From the NCBI RefSeq assembly GCF_024636815.1, contig NZ_JAGXGF010000021.1, forward strand, positions 1 to 51,180: DNA of 51,180 bases. The letters run 5' to 3'. Source of the stretch: Marivirga sp. Lineage in GTDB: Bacteria > Bacteroidota > Bacteroidia > Cytophagales > Cyclobacteriaceae. Below are positions 7,696 to 16,449 of this stretch, piece by piece. The position numbers and the translations under genes were made by a program. Every line of letters starts with the position of its first letter. The first letter of the stretch is position 1. Below the pieces are notes generated by a model, which saw nothing but the letters and a program-made list of their open reading frames with translations, made no database searches and was not told the DNA's origin.

Positions 7696-10221
7696 ATGGC
7701 TGAAGGAGAAAATGAAAAAATCATCCCTATTAATATAGAGGATGAAATGAGAGGCGCCTACATTGATTATTCAATGTCGGTTATAGTTTCTAGGGCTTTG
7801 CCTGACGTTAGGGATGGCTTAAAACCCGTACACAGAAGAATACTTTTTGGAATGCAAGAATTGGGTCTTGCACATAATAGACCTTATAAAAAATCAGCCA
7901 GAATAGTGGGTGAAGTTTTGGGTAAGTATCACCCACATGGTGATTCAGCTGTTTATGACACTATGGTGCGCATGGCGCAGCCTTGGTCTCTTCGCTATCA
8001 AATGGTGGACGGTCAGGGTAACTTCGGGTCTATAGATGGTGATTCCCCAGCTGCGATGCGTTATACAGAGGCTCGTCTGAAGAGAATTGCAGAAGAAATG
8101 TTGACTGATATCAATAAAAATACGGTTGACTATCAATTCAACTTTGATGATTCCTTAAAAGAACCAACCGTATTGCCTGCCAAAGTGCCTAATTTATTAT
8201 TAAATGGTGCTTCAGGTATTGCAGTAGGTATGGCCACTAATATGGCGCCTCATAATTTGACGGAGGTAGTGAATGGTATTAATGCCTACATTGATAATAA
8301 TGAAATTACTGTATCAGAATTAATGGAGCATATAACTGCTCCTGATTTTCCGACAGGTGCTGCTATTTATGGTTATCAAGGTGTTAAAGCAGCCTTTGAA
8401 ACGGGTCGTGGAAGAATTGTGATGCGTGCCAAAGCTGAAATTGAAGTACTTAAATCAGGTAGGGAAAGAATTATTGTTACTGAAATTCCTTACATGGTGA
8501 ATAAAGCCAATATGATCGAAAAGACTGCGGCTTTAGTAAACGAAAAGAAAATAGAAGGCATCTCTGATATTAGAGATGAGTCTGATAGAAACGGGATGAG
8601 GATTGTTTACGAAATTCGTAAAGATGCTATTCCAAATGTTGTCTTAAATAACCTTTATAAATATACTCAGCTTCAAACCTCATTTAGTGTTAATAATGTT
8701 GCCCTTGTAAAAGGAAGACCAGAAACCCTGAATTTGAAAGATATGATCAAGCATTATGTCAACCACCGACATGATGTTATAGTCAGAAGAACAAAATACG
8801 AATTAGAAGAAGCTCAAAAAAGAGCACATATATTAGAAGGTTATCTCATTGCTTTAGATAATCTGGATGCAGTAATTAAATTAATTCGTGAATCCAGAGA
8901 TCCGGAAATCGCAAGAAATGGATTAATAGAGAAATTTGAATTATCCGAAATCCAGGCGAAAGCTATTTTGGATATGAGACTTCAAAGATTGACTGGTCTT
9001 GAAAGAGAGAAAATCATTCAGGAATTTGAAGAGATCAAAAAACTCATCGAGTATTTGGAATCTATTTTAGCTGATGAAGAGCTCAGAATGAAGATCATAA
9101 AGGATGAGATGCAGGAAATTCAGGATAGATACGGTGATGAACGAAGAACCGAAATTATCCATAGTGCTGAAGAATTCACGGATGAGGACATGATTCCTAA
9201 TGAAGATGTAGTGATAACACTATCTCATCAGGGATATATCAAAAGGACTTTATTGAATGAATATAAAACCCAGGGAAGGGGTGGAGTAGGTTCTAAAGGT
9301 GCTGGAAGTAAAGATGATGACTTTACAGAATTGCTTTTTGTTGCCAAAACACATAACTACCTCTTAATTTTCACTGAATTAGGTAAAGTATATTGGATTA
9401 AGGTTTACAGATTGCCTGAAGGCTCTAAAATTTCTAAAGGTAGAGCAATTCAGAATTTAATTAATATTGAATCTGAAGATTCTGTTAGGGCAGTTATTAA
9501 TGTTGAAAATCTTGATGATGAAGATTATATCAACAATAACTTCCTAGTAATGTGTACCGAAAAGGGTACCATTAAGAAAACTACCTTAGAAGCTTATTCA
9601 AGACCAAGAGCTAATGGTATCAATGCCATTTCGATTAATGAAGGCGATAGACTTCTGAATGTGAAATTAACCAATGGTGATAATAACATTATAATTGCAG
9701 CGCGTTCAGGAAGAGCAATTCGTTTCCATGAAAGCAATGTAAGACCAATGGGTAGAACTGCTGCTGGAGTTCGAGGCATTACATTAAAAGATGGCAAAGA
9801 TATTGTAGTAGAGATGGTAGCCATCACCAGAGAAAATGCTAATCTATTGGTAGTTTCTGAGAAAGGTTATGGAAAACGTTCTGATATTGAAGATTATCGT
9901 ATCACCAAACGTGGCGGTAAAGGAGTAAAAACTTTAAATGTTACCGAAAAGACCGGTGAGTTAGTTGCTATAAAAGAAGTAATTGATTCTGATGATTTAA
10001 TGATTATTAATAAATCAGGAATCACTATCCGAATGGCAGTAGAAAGTCTAAGGGTAATGGGAAGAGCTACTCAAGGTGTTAGGTTAATAAAAGTCAATGA
10101 AAATGATAGTATTTCATCGGTAGAGAAAGTTGAAAAAATCGATGAAATAGATGAGATTGATGAAGAAGAAAATGTTGAGAATCCGGAAAAGCCGGAGGAA
10201 AACAACGATAATGAATCTTAA
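7696..10221 (+). CDS. gyrA: DNA gyrase subunit A
   Basis: An 841-residue GyrA, the subunit that cuts and rejoins DNA in the A2B2 gyrase, introducing negative supercoils with GyrB. The winged-helix breakage domain has catalytic Tyr123 in [10 protein letters not shown]. The quinolone-determining region reads [10 protein letters not shown], with Ser84 and Asp88 at the positions of E. coli Ser83 and Asp87, so no classic resistance change is present. A coiled-coil tower follows (about 370-480) and then the six-bladed DNA-wrapping domain (about 500-805), with a GyrA-box-like QGRGGVGS in the first blade and KRGGKGVK in the last. The tail after 805 is very acidic, as in many GyrA proteins, where it can modulate supercoiling. 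gyrB is not in the window. Confidence 0.98.
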   Translation: MAEGENEKIIPINIEDEMRGAYIDYSMSVIVSRALPDVRDGLKPVHRRILFGMQELGLAHNRPYKKSARIVGEVLGKYHPHGDSAVYDTMVRMAQPWSLRYQMVDGQGNFGSIDGDSPAAMRYTEARLKRIAEEMLTDINKNTVDYQFNFDDSLKEPTVLPAKVPNLLLNGASGIAVGMATNMAPHNLTEVVNGINAYIDNNEITVSELMEHITAPDFPTGAAIYGYQGVKAAFETGRGRIVMRAKAEIEVLKSGRERIIVTEIPYMVNKANMIEKTAALVNEKKIEGISDIRDESDRNGMRIVYEIRKDAIPNVVLNNLYKYTQLQTSFSVNNVALVKGRPETLNLKDMIKHYVNHRHDVIVRRTKYELEEAQKRAHILEGYLIALDNLDAVIKLIRESRDPEIARNGLIEKFELSEIQAKAILDMRLQRLTGLEREKIIQEFEEIKKLIEYLESILADEELRMKIIKDEMQEIQDRYGDERRTEIIHSAEEFTDEDMIPNEDVVITLSHQGYIKRTLLNEYKTQGRGGVGSKGAGSKDDDFTELLFVAKTHNYLLIFTELGKVYWIKVYRLPEGSKISKGRAIQNLINIESEDSVRAVINVENLDDEDYINNNFLVMCTEKGTIKKTTLEAYSRPRANGINAISINEGDRLLNVKLTNGDNNIIIAARSGRAIRFHESNVRPMGRTAAGVRGITLKDGKDIVVEMVAITRENANLLVVSEKGYGKRSDIEDYRITKRGGKGVKTLNVTEKTGELVAIKEVIDSDDLMIINKSGITIRMAVESLRVMGRATQGVRLIKVNENDSISSVEKVEKIDEIDEIDEEENVENPEKPEENNDNES

Positions 10222-10265
10222 TTAATTTAAAATAGTATAATAGGTAATAATTGTTTAAATAAAAT

Positions 10266-11414
10266 ATGATAAAGATGAAAAGACTTGCATTATTTTTCGC
10301 CTTCTTTTTAGTAGTAGGGCAAGCGTTTGCGCAGAATTCTAATGTTCGTAAAGCAGACAGGGCTTTAGAAAGTGGCGATTTACAAGAAGCCAAAGAGCTT
10401 ATAAATGAAGCAGCAGAACATGAGAAAACCATAGATGATCCAAAAACATGGTATACAAGAGGTACTATTTATCAGGCGATCTTAAATGAAGAAGGCTATT
10501 CTGAGGAATTAGTTAAAGAAGCCGCAAAAAGCTATGATAAAGTTTTTGCAATGGTTGATGAAAGTGATAAATACTACACATTAACTGATTTAAAAGTGCA
10601 GGAACTTTGGGGTGGATTTATCAATGAAGGTTCTGAAGCATATTCAGCTGAGGATTTCGAAGCAGCAGTTATAGCTTTTGATAAGGCACTATTAGTACTT
10701 CCAGAGGATACAACAGCTACCTTATATGCAGGTATTGCCTCTCAACAAATGGAGAATAATCAGGAAGCTTTAAAATATTACTATAGACTATTGGATCTTG
10801 ATTATCATTCTGAAGATATCTATGGTAGTATAATTTCAATTGAAAGATATGGTAATGAGGATATTGAAAAAGCCTTAGAAGTGACCAGAATGGCTAAAGA
10901 GCAATTTCCAGACACAGATGTTTTTGAGAAACAAGAGATTAATCTATTAATTAATTCAGGTCAGGTAGATGTTGCTAAAGACAGAATAAATGATGCAATT
11001 GAAAAGGAGCCGGATAATGCTAATTTATATTTCAATTTAGGTTATTTATATGAGCAATTAGAACAGCCTGAGAAAGCTGAAGAAGCATATCTTAAAGCAA
11101 TCGAACTAGATCCAGATTATTTAGATGCTAATTTTAATTATGCAGTTTATTATTACAATAAAGCGGCTGATTTATTAGCGAAAGCTAGAGATATGGATTT
11201 ACAAACATATAGAAAAGAAGGTAAAAAAATAGAAAAAGAAGCGAAGGAGTATCTTAAAAAAGCTAAGCCTTATTTTGAAAAATCATTAGAGTTAGCTCCT
11301 GAAGAATTGGCAGTTATTGAAACACTTCAAACTGTATACATGCAATTGGGTGAAAATGAGAAAGCGGAAGAAATGATGAATCTTGCTGATAAATTAAAGA
11401 CAGAAAAAGAATAA
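10266..11414 (+). CDS. Exported TPR-repeat protein
   Basis: A 382-residue protein with a signal peptide (LALFFAFFLVVGQAFAQ) and at least six tetratricopeptide-like helical pairs, clearest at 245-285 where NLYFNLGYLYEQLEQPEKAE is followed by AYLKAIELDPDY. TPR arrays hold proteins together, and this one would act in the periplasm or at the outer membrane. There is no lipobox. The start may be ATG 10266 or ATG 10275; the latter gives a more usual MKRL start. It follows gyrA by 44 bases with no terminator between, so the two may be co-transcribed, and a good terminator ends the unit. The specific partner is unknown. Confidence 0.85.
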   Translation: MIKMKRLALFFAFFLVVGQAFAQNSNVRKADRALESGDLQEAKELINEAAEHEKTIDDPKTWYTRGTIYQAILNEEGYSEELVKEAAKSYDKVFAMVDESDKYYTLTDLKVQELWGGFINEGSEAYSAEDFEAAVIAFDKALLVLPEDTTATLYAGIASQQMENNQEALKYYYRLLDLDYHSEDIYGSIISIERYGNEDIEKALEVTRMAKEQFPDTDVFEKQEINLLINSGQVDVAKDRINDAIEKEPDNANLYFNLGYLYEQLEQPEKAEEAYLKAIELDPDYLDANFNYAVYYYNKAADLLAKARDMDLQTYRKEGKKIEKEAKEYLKKAKPYFEKSLELAPEELAVIETLQTVYMQLGENEKAEEMMNLADKLKTEKE

Positions 11415-11434
11415 AATCCAACAAACATAATTTT

Positions 11435-11465
11435 AAAAGGTTACTCTAATGAGTAGCCTTTTTTT
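11435..11465 (+). terminator. Rho-independent terminator after the TPR gene
   Basis: A 12-bp stem (11435-11446 with 11451-11462, one G-T wobble) closes a TAAT loop and merges into a T tract reaching 11465. It lies 21 bases after the stop codon. Confidence 0.9.
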
Positions 11466-11532
11466 ATTTAAAATTTTACCGTTTTTTTGATTTAAGGCTG
11501 TTTTTAAATAGTTATATATAATTTACATAAAT

Positions 11533-12060
11533 ATGGAAAAAGCGACTTTTGGTGCTGGCTGTTTTTGGTGTATTGACGCTGTTTTAAGAAAACTTAAAGG
11601 AGTTGACAAAGTAGAATCCGGTTTTGCTGGAGGCTTTATTAAAAATCCTCCATATAGAGAAGTGGTACAAGGTAGAACAGGCCATGCTGAAGTAGCCCAA
11701 GTGACTTTCGATTCAAATGTGATTTCTTATAAAGAACTTTTAGAGGTATTTTGGCAAGTACATGACCCCACCACATTGAATAGACAAGGAGCGGATGTTG
11801 GAGAACATTATCGATCAATTATTTTAACACATAATACAGATCAAGAAAAAATTGCTAAAGAAATGAAGCTTAAATTAGATGCTTCAGGTATTTTTGATGA
11901 TTCAATAGTAACGGAAATCAAACCATTTGAAGCTTTTTACCCCGCAGAAGAAGTTCATCAAGATTTTTACACCAGAAATCAAGGAATGCCTTATTGTACT
12001 TTTGTGATTAAACCTAAAGTTGATAAGTTAAAAAGATTGTTTGCGGAGAAATTAAGTTAA
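11533..12060 (+). CDS. msrA: Peptide methionine (S)-S-oxide reductase MsrA
   Basis: A 175-residue MsrA, which reduces the S epimer of methionine sulfoxide in proteins or free, repairing oxidative damage. The active-site motif GCFWC puts the nucleophile at Cys10, with Cys13 next to it and a possible resolving Cys155 near the C-terminus (MPYCTF). Family blocks TGHAEVAQVTFD (49-60) and HDPTTLNRQGADVGEHYRS (77-95) are intact. No signal peptide is present, so it is cytosolic, and no MsrB domain is fused. It ends nine bases before the end of the convergent dinB, so the 3' ends of the two transcripts probably overlap. Confidence 0.96.
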   Translation: MEKATFGAGCFWCIDAVLRKLKGVDKVESGFAGGFIKNPPYREVVQGRTGHAEVAQVTFDSNVISYKELLEVFWQVHDPTTLNRQGADVGEHYRSIILTHNTDQEKIAKEMKLKLDASGIFDDSIVTEIKPFEAFYPAEEVHQDFYTRNQGMPYCTFVIKPKVDKLKRLFAEKLS

Positions 12061-12069
12061 CTCATTTTA

Positions 12070-13149
12070 TTAAAAACCTAAAGTCAACTGCCCATTCTCT
12101 CCAACTTTTTCCTCAATTTCAAAATTAGATAAAGAACAACCTACTAATCTAACATATTGCGGTAATTGGAAGGATTCCATTAGGCTTTCCAAACCTTGAT
12201 CAAATAGATTGGCTGCATCAATAGCTTCTTCAAATGTTTTACTTCTGGTAATTTGCTGAAAATCATCAAATTTAATTTTCAATGTTATGGTATGGGCATT
12301 TGCATCACTCTGTTTATAACGCTTCCAGCACTTTTCGGCTATGGGCTGTAGTGCTTCCCATATTTCAGTTTTTGTTTTTAAACTTACAGAAAAAGTATTT
12401 TCAGCACCTACAGATTTTCTTATCCTATTGGGGTTAACTTTTCTATAATCTTCGCCACGACTAACGGAATAAAAATAGCGGCCTTGTTTACCAAAGTGCT
12501 TTACTAATTCTTTTATAGTTTTTTCGCGTAAATCAGCTCCAGTTTTGATATCTAAAGAGTACATCTTTTCAGCAGTCTTCTTACCAACTCCAAAGAATTT
12601 TTCAATAGGCAAATCTTCTATAAATGGAATTACCTGATGAGGCTTTATAATAAATATGCCATTAGGCTTTCTGTAATCAGAAGCTATTTTAGCTAAAAAT
12701 TTATTGATGGAAACACCTGCAGAAGCTGTCAGCCCAATTTCTTCTTTAATTGATGCTTTGATTTCTAAAGCAATGTCAGTTGCAGTGGAAATCCCCATTT
12801 TATTTTCCGTAACATCTAAATAAGCTTCATCTAGTGAAAGTGGTTCAACTAAATCAGTATATCTAAAGAATATTTCCCTAATCTGATGACTTAATTCTCT
12901 GTATCTTTCAAATCGAGGTTTTACAAAAATCAAATTTTTACACTTTGATGCCGCTATTTTTGAAGGCATAGCAGAATGAATACCATATTTTCTGGCTTCA
13001 TAGCTGGCTGCAGCTACAACACCTCTTTGGCGATTTCCTCCTACAGCCACAGGCTTTCCTTTTAGATCAGGAAAGTCCATTTGCTCAACAGATGCATAGA
13101 AAGCATCCATATCTACATGAATTATTTTGCGTTCTCTCTCTTCTTCCAA
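12070..13149 (-). CDS. dinB: DNA polymerase IV (Y family)
   Basis: A 359-residue Y-family polymerase for translesion synthesis. The palm carries the catalytic acidic residues Asp13 (HVDMD), Asp107 and Glu108 (SLDEAYLD), and Tyr18 sits where the steric gate lies. The thumb and little-finger domains follow (about 175-240 and 245-350). The C-terminus ends QLTLGF, a beta-clamp-binding motif, so it should work at the replication fork with DnaN. The start is TTG at 13149. The only ATG codons further in (from Met14) would remove catalytic Asp13. I see no LexA-like box in the 116-base region shared with tldD. Confidence 0.95.
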   Translation of the reverse strand: MEEERERKIIHVDMDAFYASVEQMDFPDLKGKPVAVGGNRQRGVVAAASYEARKYGIHSAMPSKIAASKCKNLIFVKPRFERYRELSHQIREIFFRYTDLVEPLSLDEAYLDVTENKMGISTATDIALEIKASIKEEIGLTASAGVSINKFLAKIASDYRKPNGIFIIKPHQVIPFIEDLPIEKFFGVGKKTAEKMYSLDIKTGADLREKTIKELVKHFGKQGRYFYSVSRGEDYRKVNPNRIRKSVGAENTFSVSLKTKTEIWEALQPIAEKCWKRYKQSDANAHTITLKIKFDDFQQITRSKTFEEAIDAANLFDQGLESLMESFQLPQYVRLVGCSLSNFEIEEKVGENGQLTLGF

Positions 13150-13265
13150 AGCTTATCCGCTTAAAGTTTTTTGATACCGTTTATCCTTTTGTATTAGCTA
13201 TATAATGAAATAAAACGGATATTATTTCTCATAAAATAAATCAATTCATTTTTAATAATAACCAA

Positions 13266-14906
13266 ATGAGGAGAAGAGAGTTTTTACAACTAGCAGGAAT
13301 GGGAGTCGGAGGCGCTTTATTAACCGTACCATTAATAGGTAATGCGGTAGATATGGACAGACTTCTAGAAAATCCGATAGATGTTTTAGAGAAAAAAAGG
13401 CTTGCTGATATTGGACTAAATGCAGCTAAGGCTAATGGTGCTACTTATGCTGATGTTCGTATAGGACGATATTTGAATCAATATATTTTCACTAGAGAAG
13501 ATAAATTACAAAATGCAGTCAATACTGAATCTTTTGGTGTAGGAGTAAGGGTCATTGCTAATGGTACCTGGGGTTTTGCTTCCACTTTAGATGTTAGCGA
13601 TGCTGGTATCCAAAAAGCTGCTGAAACGGCAACTGCCATTGCCAAAGCAAATGGTAAAATACAAACAGAGCCAGTTCAATTAGCCCCCGTACAATCTTAT
13701 GGCGAGGTAAGTTGGAAAACACCTCTTGAAAAGAACGCTGTTGCAGTTCCTTTAAAGGAAAAAGTTGATTTGTTGCTTTCTGCCAACGCAGAAGCCATTA
13801 ATAATGGTGCTAATTATGTAAATAGTGCCTTATTTATGATTAACGAACAAAAATACTTTGCCAGTACTGAGGGATCGTATATCGATCAGGATGTTCATAG
13901 GATTTGGCCAAACTTTAATGTTACTTCTATTGATCCTGATAGTGGTAAATACAAATCAAGACAAGCTTTAAGTTCTCCTATGGGAATGGGATTTGAATAT
14001 ATGGATCCAAGGGCTTCAAGCAAAAAAGAAGGCCCGGGTGGCACTATGCACTATTATGACAGATATGACATGATAGAAGATGCTGGTTTAGCTGGTAAGC
14101 AAACCAGAGAAATGCTTAAAGCAGATTCGATTAAAGCAGGTAAATATGATTTGGTATTAGATCCTAATCACTTAGGTTTAACTATTCATGAAAGTATAGG
14201 CCATGCTACTGAATTAGATCGTGTTCTGGGCTATGAAGCCAATTATGCAGGAACGAGCTTTGCCACTTTAGATAAATGGAAAAGTAAAGATTTCAAATAT
14301 GGAAGTGATATTGTCAATGTCTTTGCTGATAAGACTCAAGAAGGCTCTTTAGGAGCTGTAGGATATGATGATGAAGGAGTCCAAACAAAGAAATGGGATT
14401 TAATTAAAGACGGTGTCTTAGTTAACTATCAAGCCATTAGAGACCAGGCTCACATTATAAATGAAGATGAATCTCACGGATGTTGCTATGCACAAAGTTG
14501 GAATGATGTTCAATTTCAAAGAATGCCAAATGTATCCTTAGAACCTGGAAAAGCAGACTATAGCCCAGATAACATGATTAAGGATGTTGAGAAAGGAATT
14601 TATATTGTAGGACGTGGTTCTTATTCAATTGATCAACAGCGCTATAATTTCCAATTTGGTGGTACTTTATTTTTCGAAATTGAAAACGGGAAAATTAAGG
14701 GACCTGTAAATGATGTAGCATACCAATCCAATACTCAGGAATTTTGGAATTCATGCTCTAAAATTTGTGATAAAAGTGATTATAAAACTTTTGGATCTTT
14801 CTTTGACGGAAAGGGACAGCCATCACAAATTAGTGCAGTATCTCATGGTAGTGCTACTACTCGTTTCGATGGGGTAAATGTTATCAATACTGCAAGAAAT
14901 ATTTAA
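13266..14906 (+). CDS. tldD: TldD-family zinc metalloprotease with Tat-type signal
   Basis: A 546-residue TldD protein, the catalytic half of the TldD/TldE heterodimeric protease, which trims unfolded or ribosomal peptides. The zinc motif HExxxH is HESIGH (His308, Glu309, His313), and a third ligand is probably a Cys in ESHGCCYAQ, the family position. Length is greater than E. coli TldD (481) because of an N-terminal extension: MRRREFLQ followed by GMGVGGALLTVPLIGNA, which matches a twin-arginine signal (RRxFL). This suggests export of the folded enzyme, unlike the cytosolic E. coli protein. Its partner gene lies 69 bases downstream with no terminator, so they form an operon. Confidence 0.92.
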   Translation: MRRREFLQLAGMGVGGALLTVPLIGNAVDMDRLLENPIDVLEKKRLADIGLNAAKANGATYADVRIGRYLNQYIFTREDKLQNAVNTESFGVGVRVIANGTWGFASTLDVSDAGIQKAAETATAIAKANGKIQTEPVQLAPVQSYGEVSWKTPLEKNAVAVPLKEKVDLLLSANAEAINNGANYVNSALFMINEQKYFASTEGSYIDQDVHRIWPNFNVTSIDPDSGKYKSRQALSSPMGMGFEYMDPRASSKKEGPGGTMHYYDRYDMIEDAGLAGKQTREMLKADSIKAGKYDLVLDPNHLGLTIHESIGHATELDRVLGYEANYAGTSFATLDKWKSKDFKYGSDIVNVFADKTQEGSLGAVGYDDEGVQTKKWDLIKDGVLVNYQAIRDQAHIINEDESHGCCYAQSWNDVQFQRMPNVSLEPGKADYSPDNMIKDVEKGIYIVGRGSYSIDQQRYNFQFGGTLFFEIENGKIKGPVNDVAYQSNTQEFWNSCSKICDKSDYKTFGSFFDGKGQPSQISAVSHGSATTRFDGVNVINTARNI

Positions 14907-14937
14907 TTCTAATTCTAAGGTTTTTGACTACAAATGG

Positions 14938-14969
14938 TCTAAAATCTATTAGTCTAAAATCTAAAATCT
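14938..14969 (+). repeat. Three copies of TCTAAAATCT between tldD and tldE
   Basis: The 10-mer TCTAAAATCT occurs at 14938-14947, 14953-14962 and 14960-14969, the last two overlapping by three bases. The array ends seven bases before the tldE start. It may be slippage-prone spacer sequence. No function is evident. Confidence 0.7.
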
Positions 14970-14975
14970 TTAAAA

Positions 14976-16292
14976 ATGGCAATATTATCAAAAGAAGAAG
15001 CAAAGCAAATACTAGAAAAGGTAATGGGCTTTTCTACTGCAGATAGCTTGGAGGCAAGTCTTTCGGGCAGTGGTAGGGGCAATATCCGCTATGCTAGAAA
15101 TACAGTATCCACCAGTGGCTTTAATGATGACATCAGTTTGGGAGTAACTGCTAATTTTGGAAAAAAATCAGCATCTTCTACCATCAATGAATTTGATGAT
15201 GAATCATTAAAAAAAGTAGTAAAAAGAGCTGAAGAGTTGGCTAAACTAGCTCCTGAGAATCCTGAGTTTATGGAGCCCTTGGCTCCTCAGGATTACAAGG
15301 AATCGAAAACATATTTTAAAAGTACTGCAGACATCAGTCCTGAATATAGAGCTGAAATTGCGAAAAAAAGTATCGAGCCTGCAAAAGCAAAGGATGTTAC
15401 TGCAGCTGGCTATTTGGAGGATACTTCAGGTTTTTCCAGTATTATGAATTCTAAAGGCCTATTTGCCTATTCCCAGGAATCGGAAGTCGAATTTACCGTA
15501 ACTATGCGGACTAATGATGGAACAGGTTCTGGATGGGTTTCAAGAGATTATAATGATGTAAATCATTTCAATGGTGCAGAAGCATCGGCCGTTGCTTTAG
15601 AAAAAGCAATCATGAGTCGAGAAGCCAAGGCTATTGAGCCTGGAAAATATACAGTAATTCTGGAACCGGCAGCTTCGGTTCAGCTTTTGGGCAATATGTT
15701 GTATAACATGGGTGCAAGACAAGCTGATGAAGGAAGAAGTTTTCTGTCTAAAAAAGGAGGCGGAACCAAAATTGGGGAAAAGCTAGTGGATGAGAGAGTT
15801 AATATTTATTCAGACCCTTTCAATGATTTAGTTCCAGCAAATGCTTGGAATGGAGAAGGCCTACCAAGAGAGCGCACAAGCTGGATTGAAAATGGAGTGG
15901 TGAAAAATATGTCCTATGGTCGTTATTGGGCTAAAAAGCAAGGAGTAGAGCCTGTACCTGGTCCTGCAAATGGAATCATGGTTGGTGGAGATGCCACGAC
16001 AGAAGAACTCATTAAAAGTACTAAAAGAGGAATTTTAGTAACTCGACTTTGGTATATCAGAACAGTGGATCCTCAAACATTACTTTATACTGGTTTAACG
16101 CGTGATGGTACTTTTTACATTGAAAATGGAAAAATAAAGCATCCCATTAAAAATATGCGTTTTAATGAAAGCCCAATTATTATGTTAAATAATTTGGAAG
16201 AATTAGGACAGCAACAACGAATAAACGGGAACCTTATTCCCGTAATGAAAATTCGTGATTTCACTTTCACAAGTTTGTCAGATGCCGTCTAA
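14976..16292 (+). CDS. tldE: TldE/PmbA-family protein, partner of TldD
   Basis: A 438-residue member of the TldD/PmbA family that lacks the HExxxH zinc motif, as expected for the non-catalytic TldE (PmbA) subunit. Family hallmarks include the Arg-rich start of the first domain (GNIRYARNTVSTSG, 35-48), the Gly-rich turn near 250-275 and the conserved segment TRDGTFYIENGKIKHPIKN (about 383-401). The length is close to E. coli TldE (450). There is no signal peptide and no Tat motif, in contrast to the TldD beside it. The two would have to meet either in the cytoplasm before joint export or not at all. A hairpin follows the stop by about 20 bases. Confidence 0.92.
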   Translation: MAILSKEEAKQILEKVMGFSTADSLEASLSGSGRGNIRYARNTVSTSGFNDDISLGVTANFGKKSASSTINEFDDESLKKVVKRAEELAKLAPENPEFMEPLAPQDYKESKTYFKSTADISPEYRAEIAKKSIEPAKAKDVTAAGYLEDTSGFSSIMNSKGLFAYSQESEVEFTVTMRTNDGTGSGWVSRDYNDVNHFNGAEASAVALEKAIMSREAKAIEPGKYTVILEPAASVQLLGNMLYNMGARQADEGRSFLSKKGGGTKIGEKLVDERVNIYSDPFNDLVPANAWNGEGLPRERTSWIENGVVKNMSYGRYWAKKQGVEPVPGPANGIMVGGDATTEELIKSTKRGILVTRLWYIRTVDPQTLLYTGLTRDGTFYIENGKIKHPIKNMRFNESPIIMLNNLEELGQQQRINGNLIPVMKIRDFTFTSLSDAV

Positions 16293-16312
16293 CTATTATT
16301 TTTGTGGATTTG

Positions 16313-16345
16313 AAGAGCTTTGGGGTAAACTCAAAGCTCTTTTAG
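16313..16345 (+). terminator. Hairpin terminator after tldE, weak T tract
   Basis: A perfect 10-bp stem (AAGAGCTTTG, 16313-16322, with 16332-16341) closes a 9-base loop. The T tract behind is short and broken (TTAGTTT), so termination may be partial. Confidence 0.7.
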
Positions 16346-16449
16346 TTTAAACCAATTGAAATTTCTTTTTTTGTCAAAAATAAATATGATGAAATATTAA
16401 AAGATAATATTTAAATAGTTTAAATTACATAAGTAATTAAATATAGGCA

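Noticed and set aside
7930-7970. Possible quinolone-resistance change in gyrA
   Set aside because: Ser84 and Asp88 are the wild-type residues at the two main positions.
9230-9320. GyrA box in the first blade reads QGRGGVGS instead of QRRGGKG
   Set aside because: From memory, similar first-blade sequences are usual in Bacteroidota GyrA, so I do not regard it as a defect or as a sign of a ParC-type enzyme.
10094-10432. Minus-strand open frame across the gyrA end and the TPR gene start
   Set aside because: It overlaps two well-supported genes, and its Leu/Tyr-rich sequence is what AT-rich intergenic DNA gives.
14938-14969. CRISPR-like short repeat array
   Set aside because: Only three 10-base units, partly overlapping, without spacers or cas genes.
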